DNA of 64,000 nucleotides from Streptomyces sp. Y2F8-2 (GTDB taxonomy: Bacteria; Actinomycetota; Actinomycetes; Streptomycetales; Streptomycetaceae): assembly GCF_014905555.1 (NCBI RefSeq), contig NZ_BNGS01000014.1:1-64000 (forward strand), read 5' to 3'. The notes beneath the pieces were generated by a model. The model was not told the origin of the DNA. It saw nothing but the letters and a program-made list of their open reading frames with translations, and ran no database searches. This document shows positions 9,330 through 17,080 of this stretch, one piece after another. Position numbers and translations under genes: made by a program. Positions within the stretch are counted from its first letter, which is position 1; each line of letters begins with the position of its first letter.

Positions 9330-10025
9330 ATGCCGGTTGCGATCATCACAGGGGCTTCGAAGGGGCTGGGGCGGGCGCTGGGCGCGGCGCTGGCGCGGCG
9401 CGGCTGGGATCTGGTGCTGGACGCCAGGGCCGCGCCCGTCCTGGTGGAGACGGCGGAGACGCTGGCCGGGCTCGGGACCCGCGTGGAGGCCCTGCCGGGG
9501 GACGTCGCGGACGCCGCGCACCGCGCGGAACTGGTGGCGGCGGCCCGGAAGCTGGGCGGCCTCGATCTGCTGGTGCACAACGCGAGCGCGCTCGGCGCCG
9601 AGCCGCTCGTACGGCTGGAGGCGTTGACCCTGGACGGGCTGCGGCGGGCGCTGGAGGTGAACGTGGTCGCCGCGCTGGGCCTGGTGCAGGAGGCGCTGCC
9701 GCTGCTGCGGGCGTCGGCCGCGGGCACGGTGATCGCGGTCAGCTCGGACGCGGCGGCCGAGGCGTACGAGACGTGGGGCGGGTACGGGGCGTCCAAGGCG
9801 GCGCTGGACCATCTGGCGGCGGTGCTCGGCGCGGAGGAGCCGGGGCTGCGGGTGTGGGCGGTCGATCCCGGGGACATGGCGACGGACCTGTACGCGGCGG
9901 CCGTACCGGACGACGCCGGTGCGCGGCCGGCGCCGGAGAGCGTGGTGCCCGCGTTCCTGCGGCTGCTGGACGAGCGTCCGGCGAGCGGTCGCTACGCTGC
10001 GCCGTCCCTGCTGGAGGCACGGTGA
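9330..10025 (+). CDS. SDR-family oxidoreductase
   Basis: A 231-residue short-chain dehydrogenase with the NAD(P)-binding TGASKGLG motif (7-14), NAG-type HNAS (83-86) and the catalytic triad S138/S139, Y152 and K156 (YGASK). Short for a classical SDR but with all catalytic residues present. ATG at 9330 starts right before the first Rossmann strand (PVAIITGASKG), although the site upstream is weak. Its stop overlaps the GTG of the QueA-like gene (GTGA), so the two are translationally coupled; that suggests joint function but the substrate cannot be predicted. Confidence 0.92.
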   Translation: MPVAIITGASKGLGRALGAALARRGWDLVLDARAAPVLVETAETLAGLGTRVEALPGDVADAAHRAELVAAARKLGGLDLLVHNASALGAEPLVRLEALTLDGLRRALEVNVVAALGLVQEALPLLRASAAGTVIAVSSDAAAEAYETWGGYGASKAALDHLAAVLGAEEPGLRVWAVDPGDMATDLYAAAVPDDAGARPAPESVVPAFLRLLDERPASGRYAAPSLLEAR

Positions 10026-11158
10026 GCACGGCGCTGAGGATTCCTCAGGAGCTGTCGGCGCGTGTTCCGGCCGAGCAGCGGGGTCCGGGCCGGGACCGGG
10101 ACTCGGTGCGGCTGCTGGTCTCGCGCGGCACCGAGGTCATGCACCACGCGTTCACCGAGCTGCCGCGGCTGCTGCGGGCCGGGGACCTGCTCGTCGTGAA
10201 CACCTCGCCGACGCTGGCGGCCGCGGTGGACGGGCTGATCGGGCACGCGCGCGTGGTGGTGCACTTCTCGACGCACGGGGACGACGGACGGTGGGCCGTC
10301 GAGCTGCGGGATCCGGACGGCGAGGGCACCACGCGCGCGCGTGCGGGAGGGCCCGCGGGAACACAGGTGTGTCTCCCGGACGGCATACGGCTGGTTCTGG
10401 AGGAGCCCCTGTCGGGGCGGAGCGGCCGTCTGTGGTGGGCCCGTGCGTCGGATGCGGACGTGTCCGGGCTGCTGGGCCGGCACGGGCGGCCCATTCGTTA
10501 CTCCTATACGGACAGGGACCAACCGCTCTCCGCGTACCAGACGGTGTTCGCGCTGCCGTCCCCGGATGGCGCGGGCAGCGCGGAGATGCCGAGCGCGGCG
10601 CGGCCCTTCACCGCGCGGATGGTGGCAGAGCTGGTGAGCCGGGGCGTGCGGTTCGCTCCGGTCACCCTGCACACCGGGGTGGCGTCGGCGGAGGCGCACG
10701 AGCCGCCGTATCCGGAGCGTTTCGCGGTGCCGGAGACGTCGGCGTGGCTGATCAACGCCGTCAAGGCGAATCAGGCAAGGCGCGAAGCGCTTGGTTGGAA
10801 GGGCGGTGGTGGGAGACGGGTGGGCGGCCGGGTGATCGCGGTCGGTACGACGGCCGTGCGGGCCGTGGAGTCGGCGGTGGGCCCCGGCGGTGTCGTACGG
10901 GCGCGGGAGGGCTGGACCGATCTCCTGGTGACGCCCGAACGGGGGGTGCGGGTGGTGGACGGGCTGCTGACCGGTCTGCACGAGCCGGAGGCCTCCCACC
11001 TGCTGATGCTGGAGGCGGTCGCGGGGCGGGAGGCGATCGAGCGCGGATACGAGCAGGCGCTGGCCGGGCGGTATCTCTGGCACGAATTCGGTGACACCCA
11101 TCTCATCCTGCCGCCGAAACCCCCTCACACACTGCATTGCTCCAGCAACTCCCAGTAA
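10022..11158 (+). CDS. QueA-like SAM:tRNA ribosyltransferase-isomerase family protein
   Basis: A 378-residue protein of the QueA family, whose classical members transfer the ribosyl moiety of S-adenosylmethionine to 7-aminomethyl-7-deazaguanine in tRNA during queuosine synthesis. Recognisable blocks: LLRAGDLLVVNTSPTLAA, YTDRDQPLSAYQTVFA, VGTTAVRAVES, TDLLVTPERGVRVVDGLLTGLHEPEASHLLML and the C-terminal YLWHEFGDTHLIL. The blocks are diverged (LHEP for the usual FHxP; LHTGVAS for LHVGxGT) and the protein is longer than QueA (about 345). The GTG at 10022 overlaps the SDR stop. No tgt, queC-F or queG gene is in the window and I recall queuosine as generally absent from Streptomyces, so the reaction here is uncertain. 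Confidence 0.85.
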   Translation: MSTALRIPQELSARVPAEQRGPGRDRDSVRLLVSRGTEVMHHAFTELPRLLRAGDLLVVNTSPTLAAAVDGLIGHARVVVHFSTHGDDGRWAVELRDPDGEGTTRARAGGPAGTQVCLPDGIRLVLEEPLSGRSGRLWWARASDADVSGLLGRHGRPIRYSYTDRDQPLSAYQTVFALPSPDGAGSAEMPSAARPFTARMVAELVSRGVRFAPVTLHTGVASAEAHEPPYPERFAVPETSAWLINAVKANQARREALGWKGGGGRRVGGRVIAVGTTAVRAVESAVGPGGVVRAREGWTDLLVTPERGVRVVDGLLTGLHEPEASHLLMLEAVAGREAIERGYEQALAGRYLWHEFGDTHLILPPKPPHTLHCSSNSQ

Positions 11159-11339
11159 GACCGATGCGAGTGGAATGTGAGGCCGCGCATAGGAGGTACG
11201 TCACGTACGAAGGAGATTAGGAGACCGAGAAGGAGCTTGTGAGCGGGGTGGAAGGGTGATCTGTCCCGTTTTGCCGTTCCTCGGGCCACTATCCGGGGTA
11301 GTACGTCACACCTTTGCCCAGCGATTTTGCGGCCGCTAA

Positions 11340-11446
11340 GAATTGCTTCCGTCGCTCGGCGCCGCGGTCTCGTACCCGCGGCGCTTGTGCTGGAAACACC
11401 TGTTCTTCCGCCGGCGCCAGAGCGACCTCCGCGCAATTCGAAGAGG
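11340..11446 (+). promoter_or_regulatory. Candidate structured RNA leader of the SLT gene
   Basis: Nested complementary segments lie just before the coding region: P1 GAATTGC (11340-11346) with GCAATTC (11433-11439); P2 GTCGCTC (11351-11357) with GAGCGAC (11420-11426); P3 hairpin 11359-11367 with 11376-11384 (9 bp, loop TCTCGTAC). P2 can instead extend through GGCGCC (11358-11363) with GGCGCC (11413-11418), which excludes P3. The ribosome site GAAGAGGT (11440-11446) directly abuts the 3' strand of P1. It does not show the ydaO (c-di-AMP) motifs I remember. Function is inferred from geometry only. Confidence 0.5.
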
Positions 11447-11456
11447 TCAATCAGTA

Positions 11457-12188
11457 ATGCCCAAGAACATTCTCGGTCGCACTCGTGCGCTCACCCAGAC
11501 CCATAAGCTCGCCATCGCCGGTACGGCCACTCTCGGTGCCGCGGCCCTCGCGTTCACCGCCGTGCCGAGCGAGGCGCAGACTCCCGCGCACGAAGCGACC
11601 GTCGCGTCGGCCCCGGTGTCGGTCGGCAACCAGCCGGTCAAGACCCTCAAGGTCGCCGTCACCGACCAGATGGCCGCCGCGGGCCTGAAGGCCGAGGCCA
11701 TCGCCGCGAAGCAGAAGGCCGCCCAGGACGCCGTCAAGAAGCAGGCCCAGCAGAAGGCCCAGGCCCAGAAGGCCCAGCAGGCTGCCAAGCAGCGCCCGGC
11801 GCAGCAGCAGGCCGCGAACCGCTCCGCGCAGCGTCCCGCGGCGCAGCCGGTCGCCGCGAAGACTTACGCCAACAACGTGGACGGCTGGATCCGCCAGTCC
11901 CTCGACATCATGAGGAAGAACGGGATTCCGGGTTCGTACAACGGTCTGTACCGCAACATCATGCGGGAGTCGTCCGGCAACCCGTCGGCGATCAACAACT
12001 GGGACATCAACGCCCGCAACGGCATCCCCTCCAAGGGACTGCTCCAGGTCATCGACCCGACCTTCCGCGCGTACCACGTGCCCGGCACCTCGTGGAACAT
12101 CTACGACCCGGTCGCCAACATCACCGCCGCCGCCAACTACGCGGCGCACCGATACGGCTCGATGGACAACGTCAACAGCGCGTACTGA
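11457..12188 (+). CDS. Secreted SLT-domain lytic transglycosylase-like protein
   Basis: A 243-residue exported protein. Residues 1-41 form a signal sequence (RALTQTHKLAIAGTATLGAAALAFTAVPSEAQ); about 80-138 is a low-complexity Ala/Gln/Lys linker; about 145-243 is a lysozyme-like SLT domain (YRNIMRESSGNPSAINNWDINA, with the catalytic-type glutamate in RESSG, then SKGLLQVIDPTF and NITAAANYAAHRYGS). Such proteins cleave or remodel peptidoglycan, in Streptomyces often during germination and growth. ATG at 11457 with AGAGG about nine bases upstream. Structured leader upstream and strong terminator downstream make it a self-contained unit. Confidence 0.9.
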   Translation: MPKNILGRTRALTQTHKLAIAGTATLGAAALAFTAVPSEAQTPAHEATVASAPVSVGNQPVKTLKVAVTDQMAAAGLKAEAIAAKQKAAQDAVKKQAQQKAQAQKAQQAAKQRPAQQQAANRSAQRPAAQPVAAKTYANNVDGWIRQSLDIMRKNGIPGSYNGLYRNIMRESSGNPSAINNWDINARNGIPSKGLLQVIDPTFRAYHVPGTSWNIYDPVANITAAANYAAHRYGSMDNVNSAY

Positions 12189-12237
12189 GGCAGCGCGGAC
12201 CTCGGTCGCACGACTCGCGTGCGGTCACATGGAGCCA

Positions 12238-12268
12238 AAGGGCGGCACCCTCGCAGGGTGCCGCCCTT
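12238..12268. terminator. Bidirectional terminator hairpin
   Basis: 14-bp perfect stem (12238-12251 with 12255-12268) on a CGC loop, ending in CCCTT. It lies between the SLT gene and the convergent FHA-ABC gene. Confidence 0.85.
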
Positions 12269-12295
12269 CCGCGTCGTACCGGTTGTACGGACCGG

Positions 12296-14809
12296 TTACT
12301 TGCGCATGACCTCCGGCTCGTGACGGCGCAGGAAGCGGGCCACCAGGAAGCCGCAGACCACGCCCAGGACGATGAGGGCGATCATGTCGAGGGTCCAGGC
12401 CCCGGCGGTGTGGTTCCACAGCGGGTCCGTGCTCGTCGGGTCGTCCGTGTTCGGCGCGATGTTGTTGAAGTCCAGCGTCGCACCGGCGGCGGCGACGGCC
12501 CAGCGGGACGGCATCAGGTACGAGAACTCGTTGACGCCGAGCGTGCCGTGCAGGGTGAAGAGGCAGCCGGTGAAGACGACCTGGATGATCGCGAACATGA
12601 CCAGCAGCGGCATGGTCTTCTCCGCGGTCTTCACCAGGGCGGAGATGACCAGACCGAACATCATCGAGCTGAAGCCCAGTGCCATGACCGGCAGGCACAG
12701 CTCGAACAGGGTGGCGTTGCCGAGGACGACGCCCTGCGCGGGGATCTCCCGGCTGGAGAAGCCGATCAGGCCGACCATGAGGCCCTGCAGCACGGTGATG
12801 ACGCCGAGCACGAACACCTTCGACATCAGGTACGCGGAACGGGACAGGCCGGTGGCGCGTTCCCGCTCGTAGATGACCCGTTCCTTGATCAGCTCACGGA
12901 CGGAGTTGGCGGCGCCCGCGAAGCACGCACCGACGGCGAGTATCAGCAGGACCGTGGTGGCGGTGCCGTTCGGGACGTGGATGCCGGTCCTGGGATTGAC
13001 CGGGTTGACCAGCAGGCCCCTGTTGTGGTCGATGAGCAGGCTCACCGCGCCGAGCACCGCCGGGAGGATCACCGTCAGCGCCAGGAAGCCCTTGTCGGAG
13101 GCGATGACCGCGACGTACCGCCGGATCAGGGTGCCGAACTGGGACAGCCAGCCCTGCGGCTTGGCCGGCTTGATCGCCTGCGGCGGCGGCATGTGCACCG
13201 ACTGCGGGGCGACGGCGTCGATGTCCGCGGCGTACAACCGGTAGTGCTCCGAGCCCTTCCAACGGCCCGCCCAGTCGTAGTCCCGGTAGTTCTCGAAGGC
13301 GGAGAAGACATCGGCCCAGGTTTCGTAGCCGAAGAAGTTCAGTGCCTCCTCCGGCGGGCCGAAATAGGCGACGGAGCCGCCCGGTGCCATCACGAGCAGC
13401 TTGTCGCACAGCGCCAGTTCGGCCACCGAGTGGGTGACGACGAGGACGGTGCGGCCGTCGTCGGCGAGGCCGCGCAGCAGCTGCATGACGTCCCGGTCCA
13501 TGCCCGGATCGAGACCGGAGGTCGGCTCGTCCAGGAAGATCAGCGACGGCTTGGTGAGCAGTTCGAGGGCCACCGAGACGCGCTTGCGCTGACCGCCGGA
13601 CAGGGAGGTGACCTTCTTGTCCTTGTGGACGTCCAGCTTCAGTTCGCGCAGCACCTCGTCGATGCGGTCCTGGCGCTCGGCGGCCGTGGTGTCGGCCGGG
13701 AAGCGCAGCTTGGCCGCGTACTTGAGGGCCTTCTTGACGCTCAGCTCCTTGTGCAGGATGTCGTCCTGCGGGACCAGGCCGATGCGCTGGCGCAGCTCGG
13801 CGAACTGCTTGTACAGGTTCCGGTTGTCGTAGAGCACGTCGCCCTGGTTGGCGGGGCGGTAGCCGGTGAGCGCCTTCAGCAGCGTGGACTTGCCGGAGCC
13901 CGAGGGGCCGATGACCGCGATGAGCGACTTCTCCGGGACGCCGAAGGAGACGTCCTTGAGGATCTGCTTGCCACCGTCGACCGTGACCGTGAGGTGGCGG
14001 GCGGAGAAGGAGATCTCACCGGTGTCGACGAACTCCTCGAGCCGGTCGCCGACCAGACGGAACGTCGAGTGGCCGACGCCGACGATGTCGTTCGGGCCGA
14101 TCAGCGCCGAGCCGCCCTTGCCGATCGGCATGCCGTTGACGAACGTGCCGTTGTGCGAGCCCAGGTCACGGATCTCGAAGCGGCCGTCGGGTGTGGCGTG
14201 GAACTCGGCGTGGTGGCGGGAGACCTGGAGGTCGGAGACGACCAGGTCGTTCTCGAGCGCACGGCCGATGCGCATCACCCGGCCGAGGGCGAGCTGGTGG
14301 AACGTGGTCGGGCTGCGGTCGCCGTAGACCGGCGGCGCCCCCGCGCCACCACCGGGGTTCTGCTGCTGCGGGATCTGCACAGCCGCCTGCTGCGGCTGCT
14401 GCCAGGCGGGCTGGGGCGCCTGCGGTTGCGGGGCCTGCTGGGCCCAGCCGGGGCCGGCGGCCTGGGCCGCGTACGGCTGCTGCTGGGGCTGGCCCTGCGG
14501 TGCGGCGACGGCGGCCGGGGCCCCGGACAGGGCCAGGCGCGGTCCGTCGGTGGCGTTGCCCAGGTGCACGGCCGAACCGGGGCCGATCTCCACCTGGTGG
14601 ATCCGCTGCCCCTGCACGAACGTGCCGTTGGTGCTGCCGTGGTCCTCGATGACCCAACCGCGGCCGTTGAAGCTGATCGTGGCGTGGCGCCAGGAGACCC
14701 TGGCGTCCGTGAGCACGATGTCCCCCTGCGGATCACGTCCCAGGGTGTACGTCCTGGACGCGTCGAGCGTCCAGCTGCGTCCGTTCAATTCCAGTACGAG
14801 TTCAGGCAC
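12296..14809 (-). CDS. FHA-domain ABC transporter (ATPase and permease fused)
   Basis: An 837-residue ABCG-type half-exporter with two N-terminal FHA domains. FHA1 about 18-75 (LGRDPQGDIVLTDARVSWRHA; DHGSTNGTFVQG), a Gln/Pro-rich linker about 95-180, FHA2 about 205-255 (IGRALENDLVVSDLQVSRHHAEF; DLGSHNGTFVNG), ATPase about 270-500 (Walker A GPSGSGKST, LSGGQRKR, Walker B FLDEPTSGLD), then an ABC2-type permease with about six helices to the C-terminus. The layout matches Mycobacterium Rv1747, whose FHA domains bind phosphothreonine on a Ser/Thr kinase. Phospho-regulated export is therefore likely; the substrate is unknown. GTG start at 14809. No kinase gene is adjacent. Confidence 0.93.
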   Translation of the reverse strand: MPELVLELNGRSWTLDASRTYTLGRDPQGDIVLTDARVSWRHATISFNGRGWVIEDHGSTNGTFVQGQRIHQVEIGPGSAVHLGNATDGPRLALSGAPAAVAAPQGQPQQQPYAAQAAGPGWAQQAPQPQAPQPAWQQPQQAAVQIPQQQNPGGGAGAPPVYGDRSPTTFHQLALGRVMRIGRALENDLVVSDLQVSRHHAEFHATPDGRFEIRDLGSHNGTFVNGMPIGKGGSALIGPNDIVGVGHSTFRLVGDRLEEFVDTGEISFSARHLTVTVDGGKQILKDVSFGVPEKSLIAVIGPSGSGKSTLLKALTGYRPANQGDVLYDNRNLYKQFAELRQRIGLVPQDDILHKELSVKKALKYAAKLRFPADTTAAERQDRIDEVLRELKLDVHKDKKVTSLSGGQRKRVSVALELLTKPSLIFLDEPTSGLDPGMDRDVMQLLRGLADDGRTVLVVTHSVAELALCDKLLVMAPGGSVAYFGPPEEALNFFGYETWADVFSAFENYRDYDWAGRWKGSEHYRLYAADIDAVAPQSVHMPPPQAIKPAKPQGWLSQFGTLIRRYVAVIASDKGFLALTVILPAVLGAVSLLIDHNRGLLVNPVNPRTGIHVPNGTATTVLLILAVGACFAGAANSVRELIKERVIYERERATGLSRSAYLMSKVFVLGVITVLQGLMVGLIGFSSREIPAQGVVLGNATLFELCLPVMALGFSSMMFGLVISALVKTAEKTMPLLVMFAIIQVVFTGCLFTLHGTLGVNEFSYLMPSRWAVAAAGATLDFNNIAPNTDDPTSTDPLWNHTAGAWTLDMIALIVLGVVCGFLVARFLRRHEPEVMRK

Positions 14810-15048
14810 TCCATGCCCCAGTGAGTTGTCCCCCGAATTGCCCCCATCACGGGGAGTCTAGGGATGTCGAACATCGTGGGGAACTATTTCAGGCGCGGCC
14901 CTCTGACCGAAACTCGGGCCTGGCGCAGGGGGCGTAGACGCACTGGTACGCGCGCCGTTGACGGGGCGGAAACCCGGTCGGAGAGTGGTAATCCACGCGA
15001 GCAGGGACATCCGCGGTGGATTGCCTCGGCGTGGATCGGGGGCTGACC

Positions 15049-16926
15049 ATGGGCATCGAGGCCGTGCGGGACGGTGGGAGGCTGCCGTGGGCGGACGTCC
15101 TGCTGTCCGCGATCGCCTCCGTGAGCTGGGCGTTGATCGGGATGGCGGGGACGGCGGCGCTCGGTCTGCATCTGCTCCGTGCGGACGCGGCGGGCTCGCT
15201 CGGGCCGATGACCGCGGCGGTGGTGGCCCTTGGGGCCAACGGGACGGTGACGCCGTCCGGGAACGTGTCGGCGTTCGGGCTGAAAGGCGCGGACGCGATC
15301 ACCGCCATCGATATCACGCCACTCGGTGTGAGCCTGGTGGGTGCGCTCCTGCTGTGCTGGTTCTTCCTGCGGTCCTTACGCACGGCGGGAGTTGTCGTCG
15401 GCCTGTCCGAACTCCTCGCGCGCGCAGGCGCGGTGGTCGTGCTGTTCGTCGTGATGCTGGGCGGGCTGGCATGGGCCGGCCATGACGTCATCACCATCGA
15501 CGGGGGCGCGCTCGGGCTCGACGGCCTGCCGGGCGGGGGCGGCGGCCTCGACATCCCCGGCCTGGGGGACGTCGGGGGGCTGCTGCCGGACCGGGTCGGC
15601 GACCTGATCCAGGCTCGGGCCGCGGTCGGCTTCACCGTCGACACGGTGCCCACGCTGCTGGGGGGCGCCGTATGGGCGGCCGGTGTCCTGGTGATCGCGC
15701 TGCTCGCGTCCCGGCGCGCACCGCTGCCACACGGCTGGGAGGCGGTGCACCGGGTGGTGCGTCCGGCCGCGTCCGCACTGGTGACGGTGTTGCTGGTCGC
15801 GGTGGTCGCCGGGCTCGGGGCCGCGGCGTACGCGGCGATGGGCGACGACCATCCGGCGCGGATCGTCGGGGCCGCACTGCTCGGCGCGCCCAACGGTGTG
15901 TGGCTGGGTGTGCCGGTCGGACTGTTCGTGCCGTGGGACGGCAGGGCCGGCGGCGGACTGGTGAACCTGCTGCCCGACCCGCTGGACCGGCTGCTGAGCG
16001 TGGGGACGGACCAGCGCGTCACGTTGGGGCGCCTGGCCGAGCTGGACGGCAGGGTGTGGCTGCTGGCCGTCGCCGCGGCACTCATGATGCTCTTCGCGGG
16101 CGTGCTGACGGCGGCGCGTACGCCACTCGTACGAGCCCGGGATGCGGCGCCTGGCCCCGGTACGTCCGGTGCGGTCGTACCGGATGCGGGTCCGCTCGGC
16201 TTCGCAGTGCACTGCGCGCTGCGGCTGGGGATCGTGACGGCGGCGGCACTACCGCTGCTGGTCCGGCTGGCGGGGGTGTCGGTGGACGCCTCGCTGTCGG
16301 TGCTCGGTCTCGACGCGTTCGGCGCGGCGATCGAGTTGCACGGGCAGCTGGGCATGGCACTGCTGCTCGGTGCGGTGTGGGGCGCGGGAGCGGGAGCCGC
16401 CGGGGCACTGCTGGCGTACGGGACGGGGGCGGCGGGGAGCCGGGCGGCGCCGCTGGCACGGGGCGACGCGGGGCTGCCGGAGCCCCCGCGGTACGCGCCG
16501 GTCGCGCAGTCATCGGGTCCCTACACCCCGGGCAGGCCGTACCGTCCGCCGAACCCGGACACGAACCCCTACCTACGGCTGCCGGAAGGACCGCGCGAGC
16601 CGGAGGACGCACGGCCGGGCAGCGCCCCGCGGGGCGGCGGACGGCGTGGTGGTGCCCCGACCGGGGCCACGCCGCCTCGGGGCGCGCCGCCTGACGGCAC
16701 GCAGGGCGCGAGCGCCCCCGTCGAAGGTGCAGCGCCCGACGGCCCGCCCTCGGAAGCAGCGCCGTCCCCTGCCACCGATGTGTATGGCGCGCCCACCGTG
16801 GTCCAGCCGATCGAGCCGCCGCGACGGCCGGCCCGCAGGACATCGGCGTCCTCCGACCGGTGGCCGCCCCCGCCGCCTCCCCCGCCTCCGCCACCGCCGC
16901 CCGACCGGCCCCGCGGGCGGCGGTGA
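15049..16926 (+). CDS. Streptophobe-family membrane protein with Pro-rich tail
   Basis: A 625-residue integral membrane protein of the actinobacterial streptophobe family, which has no assigned function. About ten hydrophobic helices fill residues 15-470; a Pro/Gly/Arg-rich cytosolic tail follows (about 475-625), ending with a run of thirteen prolines before DRPRGRR. Leu110 is encoded by TTA (15376-15378), the rare codon read only by the bldA tRNA in Streptomyces, so translation should be limited to later development. ATG at 15049 follows GGGGG; an in-frame GTG at 15016 is less well supported. Divergent from the FHA-ABC gene across a 239-base spacer with no other visible gene. Confidence 0.82.
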   Translation: MGIEAVRDGGRLPWADVLLSAIASVSWALIGMAGTAALGLHLLRADAAGSLGPMTAAVVALGANGTVTPSGNVSAFGLKGADAITAIDITPLGVSLVGALLLCWFFLRSLRTAGVVVGLSELLARAGAVVVLFVVMLGGLAWAGHDVITIDGGALGLDGLPGGGGGLDIPGLGDVGGLLPDRVGDLIQARAAVGFTVDTVPTLLGGAVWAAGVLVIALLASRRAPLPHGWEAVHRVVRPAASALVTVLLVAVVAGLGAAAYAAMGDDHPARIVGAALLGAPNGVWLGVPVGLFVPWDGRAGGGLVNLLPDPLDRLLSVGTDQRVTLGRLAELDGRVWLLAVAAALMMLFAGVLTAARTPLVRARDAAPGPGTSGAVVPDAGPLGFAVHCALRLGIVTAAALPLLVRLAGVSVDASLSVLGLDAFGAAIELHGQLGMALLLGAVWGAGAGAAGALLAYGTGAAGSRAAPLARGDAGLPEPPRYAPVAQSSGPYTPGRPYRPPNPDTNPYLRLPEGPREPEDARPGSAPRGGGRRGGAPTGATPPRGAPPDGTQGASAPVEGAAPDGPPSEAAPSPATDVYGAPTVVQPIEPPRRPARRTSASSDRWPPPPPPPPPPPPPDRPRGRR

Positions 16927-17080
16927 CGAGGCGGAGGCCCACATCGGCGGACCGTGCCCGTGGCCTGCGCTTTCGAGACCGGGTAACACGTACGCCATCT
17001 GTGCGCAACCCAGTGTTCCCCGTCCGCTGGGCGGACCAGGCAGGCGGTGCTCACGGGGCGCCGGATACGGTGGAAGCACC

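Noticed and set aside
11340-11446. ydaO-type c-di-AMP riboswitch
   Set aside because: The position suits it, but the CCGTCAGC...ACCTCGYAGGC-type motif I recall for that class is not present.
12092-14824. 910-residue plus-strand reading frame
   Set aside because: It is the antisense shadow of the FHA-ABC gene; low-complexity Asp/Gly/Arg-rich translation, while the minus strand gives clear domains.
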